Positions 33,718 to 41,692 of a stretch of DNA of 41,692 bases are shown in pieces. The notes below the pieces were generated by a model that did no database searches, was not told the DNA's origin, and saw only the letters and a program-made list of their open reading frames with translations. Source of the stretch: Candidatus Thorarchaeota archaeon (lineage in GTDB: Archaea > Asgardarchaeota > Thorarchaeia > Thorarchaeales > Thorarchaeaceae); contig DAOVDG010000003.1 of NCBI GenBank assembly GCA_030669595.1, positions 1 through 41,692 of the forward strand. Direction: 5' to 3'. The position numbers were made by a program, and so were the translations under genes. Position 1 is the first letter of the stretch; each line of letters opens with the position of its first letter.

Positions 33718-35274
33718 ATGGAACTGCAAGCAAAAGCATTGGCCGCATTGGTATTAATCATTGTAGCCAGTGGTACCGCAATTTTCCTTTTCGCGTTTCA
33801 AAGTGCAAGGAACAATCCAGTAGTTCTTGTAGAGGGCGGGTACATCACTTCACAGGATTCCGAGTTGGTCACTGTTAGAGCAATGGGACTAGATGTGAAT
33901 ATAACTCTGGTATGGGAGAATGACCTTGGTGTGGGCAGCTTTGTTGTCAATATCACCAATATAGATGTGGTTCGGGTAGAGATCATATCCGAGGCAGATG
34001 TTACATCAGTAGCCAGTGGAACCTCCTTTGAAGTACTTGATGTGAGTACTACCGAGGTTGATGCTCTAATTCAGATACGAGTGCCTTATGTAGGGAATAC
34101 TATCACTTTCTATGTCTTGGGCGACTCACAGGGCTATCAAGGGGGAATTGAGCAAGTTGCGGATGATGCAAATATGAATCGACCAGATTTCGTATTTCAT
34201 TGCGGTGACCTTACTCCTTTCGGCCAAGAGGCCCAGTATCTAGATGTCGTGGACGCACTGAATGGTTGTAATGTTCCGGTGTTTGCAACAGTTGGAAATC
34301 ACGACATTCGTCTAGGTGGGGGTGATCGATATCTCCAACACTTTGGCCCATCGACATACAGTTTTGACTTTGGTCCAGCACACTTCGCAGTCTTCAACAC
34401 CTCAGATGGCGATGTTGCCGAAGATGAGATCCAATGGTTGACCAAGGATCTCACCGAATCCAGCGCAGAATGGAAATATGTGTTTACACATATGCCTCCA
34501 TTCGACCCCCGGCCTGAAGCAAACCACTCGATGTTCAATTCGACAACTGTTGAACGGCTCAAGGACATCTTTGAAGATAGTGGGGTTGATGCGGTCTTCA
34601 CCGGACATATCCATCTGTTCAACAATAGCGTCGTTGAGGGCGTTCGCTACATCATTACAGGCGGAGCCGGGGCCAGTCTCTATGCTGCTCCTGAAGATGG
34701 TGGCATCTATCATTATGTGGAAGTCACAATCGTCGGGTCATTGCAGACAATCGGAGCAGTGACTCTTGATTCACCATCAGTAGAGCGAAACATGATTCTC
34801 GTTAGAGGCATTGACGAAGATGTTACACTAAACGTAGATGACTTACTGGCTATGCCCATTGCCGAAGGCTATTCATCATTCCAAAATCGATACGACAACT
34901 GGCGAGGCCAGGGCACCTACCGCGGAGTCCAACTTTCGAACCTACTTGACCTAGTAGGTGGAATGACCGTTTCGGATCGTCTAAGAGTGTCTTCTAGCGA
35001 TGGCTACGAGCAATACTTCAGCTACTGGAATGTCTACCCTAATGCCTCGTGGCTATCGATTCAAGGCGACATGATCTTGGCCTTTGAGTTCAATGGGTCG
35101 GTGGTTCCGGAATGGTCTAACGGCATGAGATTGGCGATGATGCCATCCGACGGAGGCTACAGTAACTATGATTGCCAAGCGACATCGGCACCTGACATGG
35201 GATGGCACGTTTATCCCTCTGCAGGCTCCCGATGGGTGAGATACGTTGAAACAATCGAGGTGGTTTCGAGTTGA
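33718..35274 (+). CDS. Extracellular metallophosphoesterase with C-terminal sulfite-oxidase-like domain
   Basis: 518 residues. A signal anchor (about 7-28, ALAALVLIIVASGTAIFLFAF) leads to an extracellular beta domain, then a calcineurin-like phosphatase with metal motifs GDSQG, HCGDLTPFG, GNHD, THMPPF and TGHIHLF. The last 150 residues (LNVDDLLAMP, GTYRGVQLSNLLDLVGG, ILAFEFNGSVVP, RWVRYVETIEV) resemble the molybdopterin-binding fold of sulfite oxidase without its cofactor cysteine loop. ATG 33718 is preceded by AGGCGTGA; the frame is open to 33658. Its stop overlaps the start of the ECF S component (TTGA). It probably dephosphorylates a vitamin or precursor outside the cell before uptake; this is inference from the operon. 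Confidence 0.85.
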   Translation: MELQAKALAALVLIIVASGTAIFLFAFQSARNNPVVLVEGGYITSQDSELVTVRAMGLDVNITLVWENDLGVGSFVVNITNIDVVRVEIISEADVTSVASGTSFEVLDVSTTEVDALIQIRVPYVGNTITFYVLGDSQGYQGGIEQVADDANMNRPDFVFHCGDLTPFGQEAQYLDVVDALNGCNVPVFATVGNHDIRLGGGDRYLQHFGPSTYSFDFGPAHFAVFNTSDGDVAEDEIQWLTKDLTESSAEWKYVFTHMPPFDPRPEANHSMFNSTTVERLKDIFEDSGVDAVFTGHIHLFNNSVVEGVRYIITGGAGASLYAAPEDGGIYHYVEVTIVGSLQTIGAVTLDSPSVERNMILVRGIDEDVTLNVDDLLAMPIAEGYSSFQNRYDNWRGQGTYRGVQLSNLLDLVGGMTVSDRLRVSSSDGYEQYFSYWNVYPNASWLSIQGDMILAFEFNGSVVPEWSNGMRLAMMPSDGGYSNYDCQATSAPDMGWHVYPSAGSRWVRYVETIEVVSS

Positions 35275-36335
35275 GTAGCAGGCAGAACTCTTCCATCACA
35301 ACTCGGAATATTGTCACAGTAGCCATCTTGGCCTCTTTAGGCGGCTCACTCAGTACGTTCGTTGGTTACTTGGGAAATCTAGTCAATCTAAGCCTTGGAG
35401 TACCCTTTGGGGCAGGTCAGTTTATGGCGGGCCTTCACGTCTTCTGGCTAATTCTCATTCGAGCAATTGTTGCCAAGCGTGGAACGGGCACGATGGGGGG
35501 GCTTCTGAAAGGACTAGTTGAGCTGTTCACTGGTAGCACACATGGAATAGTGATAGTTGCAGTTTCAGTGGTTCAGGGTTTTCTTGTTGACATGGGTGCT
35601 GAAGTTGCTGGAAACCCGCACGACAGCGGCACAGCTTCTAGGCTAGTATGGTGGCTGAGCGCAGGAATTGCAGCTGCGTCGAATGTGTTTGTGCTCCAAG
35701 CATTCTACTTCTCGGGCGCACATTGGATTCTTCTTACTGTAATAGCGACCTTGGCCTTCAGTTCAGGTGTGATATTTGCTGGGTACTTCGCTTGGGAAAC
35801 ATTGGAATTCCTTAAGGACTCGAGAGTTCTGTCGAACAGCTTCTCAAGCACACGTCCTCCCACGGCGTCTAGAAGGAGAGTCACATATCGCAATATACCT
35901 GCCATTGCCCTTGTTATCTTCATTATAGTTGGTTCTTTCTATTACACCGTCGCTGTTGCACAGATTTTCTCCGATCCCTACAGCTGTACGGTCACAGGGC
36001 TAGTGGAGAATCCTTACACTTACAGTCCACAAGCATTCGTTGGGCAAGAGGTAACAGTGCAGGCAGAGCTTCAAGGCGCGAACATTCACCTTGATCCAGC
36101 CAATTACACCGGTATTCTGCTAAGTACAATACTTGAAGCCGCCGTACCGATGGCAGAAACTACCGGCGTTCGGATTATGGCGCGCGATGGATACACAATC
36201 CTCCTCGATCTTGATGAAGTCATGACTGATACTCATCTGTTACTCACCGAGGCTGAAGACGGCCTCTGGTTGGTTGCAGGCAACTACGATGGTGCTCTCT
36301 GGATTCGGATGGTCACTACTCTTGAGGTATACTAG
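35271..36335 (+). CDS. ECF transporter S component (YkoE-like) with C-terminal ligand-binding-like domain
   Basis: 354 residues. The N-terminal 190 form a multi-helix membrane domain (ITTRNIVTVAILASLGGSLSTFVGYLGNLVNLSLGVPFGAGQF) like the YkoE type of S component, which imports thiamine or its pyrimidine precursor. A further helix (about 208-228, NIPAIALVIFIIVGSFYYTVAV) leads to a 125-residue extracellular domain (VGQEVTVQAELQGANI, NYTGILLSTILEAAV, GYTILLDLDEVM, RMVTTLEVY) of the same kind as the end of the preceding gene. TTG 35271 has GAGGTGG upstream. It is followed by EcfA and EcfT. Substrate assignment to thiamine is by family likeness only. Confidence 0.82.
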   Translation: MSSRQNSSITTRNIVTVAILASLGGSLSTFVGYLGNLVNLSLGVPFGAGQFMAGLHVFWLILIRAIVAKRGTGTMGGLLKGLVELFTGSTHGIVIVAVSVVQGFLVDMGAEVAGNPHDSGTASRLVWWLSAGIAAASNVFVLQAFYFSGAHWILLTVIATLAFSSGVIFAGYFAWETLEFLKDSRVLSNSFSSTRPPTASRRRVTYRNIPAIALVIFIIVGSFYYTVAVAQIFSDPYSCTVTGLVENPYTYSPQAFVGQEVTVQAELQGANIHLDPANYTGILLSTILEAAVPMAETTGVRIMARDGYTILLDLDEVMTDTHLLLTEAEDGLWLVAGNYDGALWIRMVTTLEVY

Positions 36336-36347
36336 GCGATTGAAGAA

Positions 36348-37802
36348 ATGCTGGAAGTACATGATGTAAGCTTCTCATATGATAACGAGAAGATGATACT
36401 AGACTCGGTGAACCTTCAGATACGTCGCGGCGAAATTACAGTGATTACAGGCCCCACGGGCTCGGGCAAGTCCACACTGGCTTTGATTCTTGCAGGATTT
36501 ATACCGAGAGTCATCAAAGGGACCTTCACAGGTTCGCTTCTAATCGACGGCGAAAACGTAGAGAAGGATTCGATTTCTGAGATTGCACGCAAGGTAGCTC
36601 TAGTGCAGCAGGACCCAGAGAGTCAAATATGCACACTCCTTGTTTCCGACGAAGTAGCTTTTGGGCCTGAAAACTACTCCGTAGCGTTCTCCGAGATACA
36701 GAACCGAGTTGAGGTGTCTCTCAAAGCAGTTGAGTCGTCACACCTTGCGAATCGTCCTACGTATGCCCTATCTGGCGGGGAAAAACAACGTGTCACCATC
36801 GCCTCAATGTTGGCAGGTAAACCTGATTTCTTACTACTGGATGAACCATCAGCAAGCCTAGATCCAAAAGGGATACAACAGCTCCGGAAGATTCTACTCG
36901 GTTTCAAGAACAGTGGATACGGGATTCTCTGCATCGAACACCGTCTGGCAACAATCCTACCCATTGCGGACAGAGTACTACAACTCTCTGAGAGCAAAAT
37001 CAGCAAGTGGAACGGCAAAACTAGTTCTACAAGATCCACTCCAGTTGAGCATATCCGGCGGCCAGACTCTGCGGAACCATTGCTAATAGCCAAGGGTGTA
37101 AGTTACTCCTACGGGACTATCAGAGCAGTTCGAGATGTAACATTGAGCGTTTATCCTGGAGAAATAGTAGCCCTTATGGGCGACAACGGTTCGGGAAAGT
37201 CCACTTTGGTCAGCCTACTGGCTGGGCTATTGCATTCTACGGACGGAACTACCTACATAGATGATGTTCCGTCTATTGAACTGACTGCACAGGATGTCGC
37301 AGCAAAAGTCGCAGTTGTGTTTCAAAATCCAAACCATCAAATCTTCGAGCGCACAGTTCAGAGGGAACAGCACTTAGTCTTCGATGTACTAGACTCACTG
37401 GATGAAGTCCCTTCAGAAAGGTCCGAGGACGTTCTATTGGCTGCAGGCCTTGCAGATCTAAAGGAACGGAATCCATTCTCTTTGAGTCATGGTCAGAAGA
37501 GAAGGCTCAATGTCAGCTCTGTGACGGTTCATGAGCCGCTTGTGTATCTCTTTGACGAGCCATTCATAGGCCAAGATGAGATAGGTCAAAACTTCATCAC
37601 ACAAACTATTCGAAAACAGGGTGAGAGCGGCGGCGCAGCAATATTGGTGACTCACGATTCTACAGTAGCAACTAGTCTTTGTAACCGTTTAATCTTCATG
37701 GAACGAGGATCAGTTTTGTTAGATGGCTCGCCAAAGATAGTGCTAGACCGACTAAGGGAGATAGGATATGGCGAATATGCTGATTTGGGGGTGTTATCCT
37801 AG
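36348..37802 (+). CDS. ecfA: ECF transporter ATPase, two fused ABC domains (EcfA1-EcfA2)
   Basis: 484 residues holding two complete ABC nucleotide-binding domains. Domain 1: Walker A GPTGSGKST, Q-loop QQDPESQ, signature LSGGEKQRV, Walker B FLLLDEPSASLDP. Domain 2 (from about 245): GDNGSGKST, QNPNHQ, LSHGQKRRLN, and VYLFDEPFIGQDE, where the signature is less canonical. Fused EcfA pairs are known in archaea. ATG 36348 lies 12 bases after the S-component stop, and the stop abuts EcfT, so all are one transcript. Confidence 0.93.
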   Translation: MLEVHDVSFSYDNEKMILDSVNLQIRRGEITVITGPTGSGKSTLALILAGFIPRVIKGTFTGSLLIDGENVEKDSISEIARKVALVQQDPESQICTLLVSDEVAFGPENYSVAFSEIQNRVEVSLKAVESSHLANRPTYALSGGEKQRVTIASMLAGKPDFLLLDEPSASLDPKGIQQLRKILLGFKNSGYGILCIEHRLATILPIADRVLQLSESKISKWNGKTSSTRSTPVEHIRRPDSAEPLLIAKGVSYSYGTIRAVRDVTLSVYPGEIVALMGDNGSGKSTLVSLLAGLLHSTDGTTYIDDVPSIELTAQDVAAKVAVVFQNPNHQIFERTVQREQHLVFDVLDSLDEVPSERSEDVLLAAGLADLKERNPFSLSHGQKRRLNVSSVTVHEPLVYLFDEPFIGQDEIGQNFITQTIRKQGESGGAAILVTHDSTVATSLCNRLIFMERGSVLLDGSPKIVLDRLREIGYGEYADLGVLS

Positions 37803-38621
37803 TTGACGATTGAGCACCAGTCCACCGAGAGCGGTAGCATACTGCACAGACTCAACCCTTCATTGAAGTTAGCTGGCCTTATCATCATCACAACAGGAAT
37901 ACTGATCTATCCAAGCTGGCGGTTCAGCGGCCTTCTGCTCCTCCTGACTATTCTTGGATTCAAAGCATCCAATGTACCTCTGGACGTGAGCAAGAGGCGA
38001 ATCCGCTTTCTTATGGCTTTCTCAGCATTGCTTTTTGCCTTTCAAGTGCTGATGACTGCAAATGGCACTATTCTATTCTTCATAATTCCAAAGTATGACT
38101 TCATGGGACCGTTCCTACCAGTGACAGACTTCGGGATAGAGAAAGGGTTTGATATGTCCTTAAGATTCCTACTTGTTGTGTTTTCCAGCATGCTGTTCGT
38201 ATCGGTGACTGATCCGACTCTTCTTGCTCATTCACTCACTAGGCTTGGGATTTCCTACAGATACAGCTTTGCGCTCGTAATCGCGCTGAGGTTTCTCCCA
38301 CTCTTTGACATGGAGAATAAAACAGTAAAAATGGCACAGAGGTCCAGAGGAATCTCAATCAGTGTACGGGGAATGTCAAGAATATTAAGAACCATCCGGT
38401 ACACCTTCTTTCCCCTCCTTGTTTCCGCATTGTCAAGAGTGGACGCTCTCTCCCTATCTATGGATGGGCGAGGTTTTGGGCATAGTAAATCCCGGACCTA
38501 CCTTCGCAAGTCCAGTTGGACTGCCCTTGATTCTGCAGTGCTTGTTCTATTGTCCGCGCTCCTGCTGGCATCCATTCTTCTAACACTGGGATTTCTCCCC
38601 CAGATATCTGCAATAATCTAG
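37803..38621 (+). CDS. ecfT: ECF transporter transmembrane component EcfT
   Basis: 272 residues with membrane segments near residues 20-50, 70-95, 115-145 and a C-terminal helix about 240-265. The two cytoplasmic coupling motifs are visible, KMAQRSRGISI and LSLSMDGRGFG, which contact the two ATPases. The start is TTG at 37803, right after the EcfA stop. It closes the operon and is convergent with the HEAT-like gene 12 bases away. Confidence 0.93.
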   Translation: MTIEHQSTESGSILHRLNPSLKLAGLIIITTGILIYPSWRFSGLLLLLTILGFKASNVPLDVSKRRIRFLMAFSALLFAFQVLMTANGTILFFIIPKYDFMGPFLPVTDFGIEKGFDMSLRFLLVVFSSMLFVSVTDPTLLAHSLTRLGISYRYSFALVIALRFLPLFDMENKTVKMAQRSRGISISVRGMSRILRTIRYTFFPLLVSALSRVDALSLSMDGRGFGHSKSRTYLRKSSWTALDSAVLVLLSALLLASILLTLGFLPQISAII

Positions 38622-38633
38622 ACCAATTCCAAA

Positions 38634-39224
38634 CTAGGGATGCAGTAACGATTCTTCATGTTCCGATTCAGGAACCAGCTTCTGGTTTGCGAGTGCTTCC
38701 AGCTTAGAAACTTCCTGACCAGTGCCCGTATCATCGACAACCTCAACTCCCAATCGCTTACAGACGTTCTTCAGAGTGCCAATAGCTACTGAAGTCCAGC
38801 CAGTCACATCCAGTTCACCTGGTTTTGCAAGTTGTCGTGTCATGATGCTGAATGGATGGATATGTTCAGCAGTCAGTAACCGTCCTACCACATCTATGAT
38901 AATTACACGATCTTCCGAATAGCATTGGGCGTACAACATTACTAGTCGATCAATGGCTTCTCCGGTACGTAGCGCAGCAAGAGCTCGTATTGATGCACGC
39001 CATTCATCAAAATCATCTGAAACTATAAGATTCTCACAAAACTCAAACATCTCCGGCTCATTTCTGCGAGCAAGCTCAATCATGGCAGGCTCTCTGAGGA
39101 GCAGGTGGATGTTTTTATCATGGACTAGTTCCCATAGCTGCGCACTGCTTGTTTGAGTGTGTAAAGAGGTACGGTCAACATCCGATTGAGGGTGCGAGTG
39201 CAGGCGCAGCTGTGGGTGGTTCAT
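38634..39224 (-). CDS. Hypothetical HEAT-like helical protein
   Basis: 196 residues, mostly paired helices (for example LVHDKNIHLLLREPAMIELARRNEPEMFEFCENLI and WRASIRALAALRTGEAIDRLVMLYAQ), like armadillo/HEAT repeats; acidic and cytoplasmic. Function unknown. ATG 39224. It might follow the methylase gene at 39303 on the same strand (about 80 bases between). Confidence 0.7.
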   Translation of the reverse strand: MNHPQLRLHSHPQSDVDRTSLHTQTSSAQLWELVHDKNIHLLLREPAMIELARRNEPEMFEFCENLIVSDDFDEWRASIRALAALRTGEAIDRLVMLYAQCYSEDRVIIIDVVGRLLTAEHIHPFSIMTRQLAKPGELDVTGWTSVAIGTLKNVCKRLGVEVVDDTGTGQEVSKLEALANQKLVPESEHEESLLHP

Positions 39225-39302
39225 GTATCAGCGTTCTGGGGTCTCCTATTAAGGTCGTAAAAGAGTGCAATTGCCCAATCATCTCACATCCGTACTATCT
39301 AG

Positions 39303-41471
39303 TTAAGGAGATAGAATCTGGCTCTCAATTGCTTCTCTAATTGAGTTAAGGGCCTCCTTCACGCTCACACTTCTTCCTTCAGCATTGACGTTTGGATAAT
39401 GCTTCGAGTACTCTTCTAGGCATTTGCCGAAGGCCATCACAAAGACGTCCAGAGAACTGAACATTTCTTCCTGCTCCGTGGCATTCTCAATCAGTTTCCT
39501 TGAAGCCCTTAAGATCTCTGCCCTGATTGATTTCCATGAACGCTCTGGGGGGTTTCGTCCTCTCTTTCGACATACAAGGACCATATCCATCGTGATGTTC
39601 CTCATCTGATGGAGGTGCGTTGAAGCTCTCATCTCACTTCTGACAGGATACGACGCGGAAATGTAGAAGCCAGAATTCAAGACTGCTTTTAAGACAAGAG
39701 CCCAAGCGTCGATTCTCTTGTGATGAAAAGTAAATGCAAGAATGCCCTCGTCCTTTAGAACCCGACAAGCTTCAGAGAACACTTGCGTAAGTCCTTCTAC
39801 GAATTCCTCCTTTCCTTTCTTTTGAAATCGATTCTCAATCACTTCTGCTTGCCATGGAACGGTTTCCCCCTTGAAGCAATCATATCTTGTTCTTAGGGCA
39901 ATCCTAAGCCAGACGTAAAAGAAGTTCGAGAGCTCAGAGTACATCACATTGCCTGCATAAGGTGGGTCGGTTATCACCGCATCCACGCTCTTACTGGGGA
40001 TGTCTATAGATTCCGATGACCCACACTGAAGAAGCACACTGCCCGGCTCATGGATGCTATCAAATGTCGTAGCGAGTTTTCCGATAATTGGTGTTTCAAA
40101 CTGCACCTTTCTATTACCATCTTTCTCGATAACCCTCTCAAACGGCTGTCTACAGTACGCCTTTCCTTCCATTACAAGATTGACAAATGCAGTAAATGCA
40201 CCCCTCCCCTTTGACATGTCGTAGCAGTTTGCTTCCACCGGAGCCGTTGAAGGCGAATATGAATGAGTCCTAAAGATGTCTGTTATGAATCCTCGAGTAC
40301 TGTTGTATTTCGCGAACATGTTGTTATACTTCAGACAATTCGAGAATGCAAGAAGGAGAAACTCCTTGAGGTTCCAGTCCTCAATCTTCAGAATCCAATC
40401 AAGGATTTTCCCTAGATTCAACAGCTGTCTCTCATTGAACAAATCCTTGAATCGGACATATCCATGGTTTAATGCTCTCTTTGTTTCAACTCCAAGAGGA
40501 ATCGGAGTATCTGGGATTGGCAGCTGGTCCTTCAGCTTGTCGAATTCCTGCTTAGCTGATGCAAGAAGCTGAAGGTCCGCTGAGTCAGCAGTCTTGTATC
40601 CTCGACCATTCATTAACCTTGGATTATTGGTCCACTCGCATTGCGGACAATAGAATTCAACAGCATACATCCGTTCATGGAGCGGACCATTTCTCCCAGT
40701 TGCTGCTACTATCTTGCCGCCTTTACAACCATTATTGGGGCATTCATATTCCTGTCTTTTTACAGATGAGGTTGCTTTCGGAACGAATTCTGCTTCACAT
40801 TTCGTGCATTTTGTCTTGATTTCCGCACTTTTCGCCACAAAAACATCCCAACATTGTGGGCATACAACCACATCTCCGGCCTTAACTGGAGACCGTGCCA
40901 AGAAGTGGTTCCGCATCAAAGGGATAGTGTCACCGCACTCAGTACACTTCAGCTCTTTGCAGTAGAAGTAATATATCGCCTGAGCGGCGCTTCCGCATTC
41001 TGGGCATGTGGTCTTGTAGTACCTGCGCAGTTCGCCGCCGAGTTCTCTCTCAAGCAGAGCAAGAGCTTGTCCGAGTTTCTTAGGGTTAATGTCCTCAATC
41101 TGTTTCTTTACCACGAACCATGCGACTGGGTTGAGATCTCCAGCAACAACGCTGCAACCAAATCTTAGAGCTTCCACGACGGTGGTTCCACCACCCATCA
41201 TAGGATCAAGAATCACCTTGCCAGGGATCTTGACATCCTGAGAGTAATATTCCCAGAGCGAGTGAGGATCTAGATTCCAACCTTCTATCTGTTCATCTGC
41301 GAGAGTGTAGAGTATAATGGCACGAAAGACTGACCCAAGTCGCCTTGCCCACCACTTATGCATTGTATAGACGGGTCTGTAGTGTCGTCTACCGAAGCCA
41401 GTGGATTCCTTTTCAGCGATTCTGTTTATCTCGGTTACCGGAAATGTAACCTCAATGGGTTTCTTTGGCAG
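39303..41471 (-). CDS. Zn-ribbon adenine-specific DNA methylase (COG1743/DUF1156 type), CTG start
   Basis: About 722 residues. The N-terminal motif (IARGKES-like: NRIAEKESTGFGRRHYRPVYTMHKWWARRLGSVFRAI) and VILDPMMGGGTTVVEALRFG form the methylase start, and ITDPPYAGNVMYSEL (DPPY motif IV) near residue 490 marks N6-adenine/N4-cytosine chemistry. Between them lie several zinc-ribbon knuckles (CPECGS, CTECGD, CPQCWD, CTKCEA, CPQCEW). The first ATG is at 41363, but the conserved frame continues upstream to CTG at 41471, which follows GGGAGGT (41478-41484) at 6 bases spacing. No ATG/GTG/TTG exists in frame before a stop at about 41495. Related genes occur in DUF499/DUF1156 defence-like operons; no such partner is seen here. 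Confidence 0.88.
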   Translation of the reverse strand: MPKKPIEVTFPVTEINRIAEKESTGFGRRHYRPVYTMHKWWARRLGSVFRAIILYTLADEQIEGWNLDPHSLWEYYSQDVKIPGKVILDPMMGGGTTVVEALRFGCSVVAGDLNPVAWFVVKKQIEDINPKKLGQALALLERELGGELRRYYKTTCPECGSAAQAIYYFYCKELKCTECGDTIPLMRNHFLARSPVKAGDVVVCPQCWDVFVAKSAEIKTKCTKCEAEFVPKATSSVKRQEYECPNNGCKGGKIVAATGRNGPLHERMYAVEFYCPQCEWTNNPRLMNGRGYKTADSADLQLLASAKQEFDKLKDQLPIPDTPIPLGVETKRALNHGYVRFKDLFNERQLLNLGKILDWILKIEDWNLKEFLLLAFSNCLKYNNMFAKYNSTRGFITDIFRTHSYSPSTAPVEANCYDMSKGRGAFTAFVNLVMEGKAYCRQPFERVIEKDGNRKVQFETPIIGKLATTFDSIHEPGSVLLQCGSSESIDIPSKSVDAVITDPPYAGNVMYSELSNFFYVWLRIALRTRYDCFKGETVPWQAEVIENRFQKKGKEEFVEGLTQVFSEACRVLKDEGILAFTFHHKRIDAWALVLKAVLNSGFYISASYPVRSEMRASTHLHQMRNITMDMVLVCRKRGRNPPERSWKSIRAEILRASRKLIENATEQEEMFSSLDVFVMAFGKCLEEYSKHYPNVNAEGRSVSVKEALNSIREAIESQILSP

Positions 41472-41645
41472 GCTAGGACCTCCCGTACATTAGGGGTGCG
41501 TGAGTAGGAAGCAGTCAGCCCTTTCAATATTCCTAGATTGACTCAATTATTAGCAAACCCTTGACAGGAGTAGGAATTAACTCAACTGACTAAACAGGTC
41601 AAAAGTTAAAATAGATAAAACCGGTAACATGGTTTAGGTGATAAC

Positions 41646-41692
41646 GTGCAGGTAAATTTTTGGAACCCACTCACGTTTTTAGCAGCGTGTCT
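41646..41692 (+). CDS. Start of an unidentified gene (3' cut by the window)
   Basis: GTG 41646 begins a frame open to the window end (MQVNFWNPLTFLAAC). AGGTGAT (41636-41642) lies just upstream and an AT-rich TTAAAATAGATAAAA stretch (about 41606-41620) could hold the promoter. Too short to identify. Confidence 0.45.
   Translation, partial: MQVNFWNPLTFLAAC

Noticed and set aside
33600-33720. Thiamine (TPP) riboswitch in front of the ECF operon
   Set aside because: The conserved CUGAGA and ACCUGAU-like elements were not found in the short leader.
39303-41471. A complete anti-phage operon around the methylase
   Set aside because: No helicase, DUF499 ATPase or DUF3780 gene lies next to it within the window; the neighbour is a HEAT-like protein.

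Overview
This 41.7 kb window comes from an archaeal chromosome. The informational genes are archaeal: GatD/GatE amidotransferase, TFE, MBF1, archaeal NAC, proteasome-activating nucleotidase, Taw2, an EndA-type tRNA endonuclease homologue, and intron-bearing tRNA genes with encoded CCA. Several starts (GTG, TTG and apparently one CTG) follow an AGGTGA/GGAGG-type Shine-Dalgarno (SD) sequence, while others look leaderless behind a TATA box. The mix of indolepyruvate oxidoreductase, ADP-forming acyl-CoA synthetase, hydrogenase maturation genes, an LRR protein and HEAT-like proteins fits an Asgard archaeon, perhaps Thorarchaeota. That placement is inference; no rRNA is present.

Layout. 1-4.4 kb: iorA (5' end outside the window) and iorB, convergent with hypF. 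4.4-7.5 kb: poorly conserved hypothetical genes and a HEAT-like protein. 7.5-10.4 kb: AcdA alpha subunit, then a reverse-strand AAA+ ATPase/ribbon-helix-helix (RHH) pair carrying related palindromes at both ends. 10.4-16.9 kb: a housekeeping block with V-ATPase subunit D, NAC, Taw2, PAN, MBF1, TFE, DUF2110 and an S4/FtsJ methyltransferase. 16.9-22.5 kb: tRNA-Val and tRNA-Leu (both with introns), gatD-gatE, tRNA-Met (two introns), pgk and a DUF1294 gene. 22.8-25.7 kb: tRNA-Thr, a LURP-one-like protein, a Pro/Gly-rich membrane protein, rpiA and tRNA-Arg(CCT). 25.8-30.7 kb: a PilT-like ATPase overlapping an EndA homologue, divergent from hydrogenase protease, mtnA and an LRR gene with an apparent frameshift. 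30.8-32.5 kb: tRNA-Arg(TCG), whose last 19 bp recur 1.58 kb downstream and bracket a secreted beta-propeller gene. 32.5-38.6 kb: DUF6485, a kinase-fold protein, and a four-gene ECF vitamin-importer operon that opens with an extracellular phosphoesterase. 38.6-41.7 kb: a HEAT-like protein, a Zn-ribbon DNA methylase (COG1743/DUF1156 type) with an apparent CTG start, and the beginning of one further gene.

How the genes connect. IorAB and AcdA are consecutive steps of peptide fermentation (aryl-pyruvate to aryl-acetyl-CoA to acid plus ATP), although an ATP-grasp beta subunit is not in view. HypF and the protease mature [NiFe] hydrogenase, a plausible sink for the reduced ferredoxin. The tRNAs with unusual introns share the window with an EndA homologue that has lost its catalytic histidine, which hints at a heteromeric splicing endonuclease. 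In the ECF operon, the phosphoesterase and the S component end in the same kind of domain, which suggests dephosphorylation coupled to uptake.
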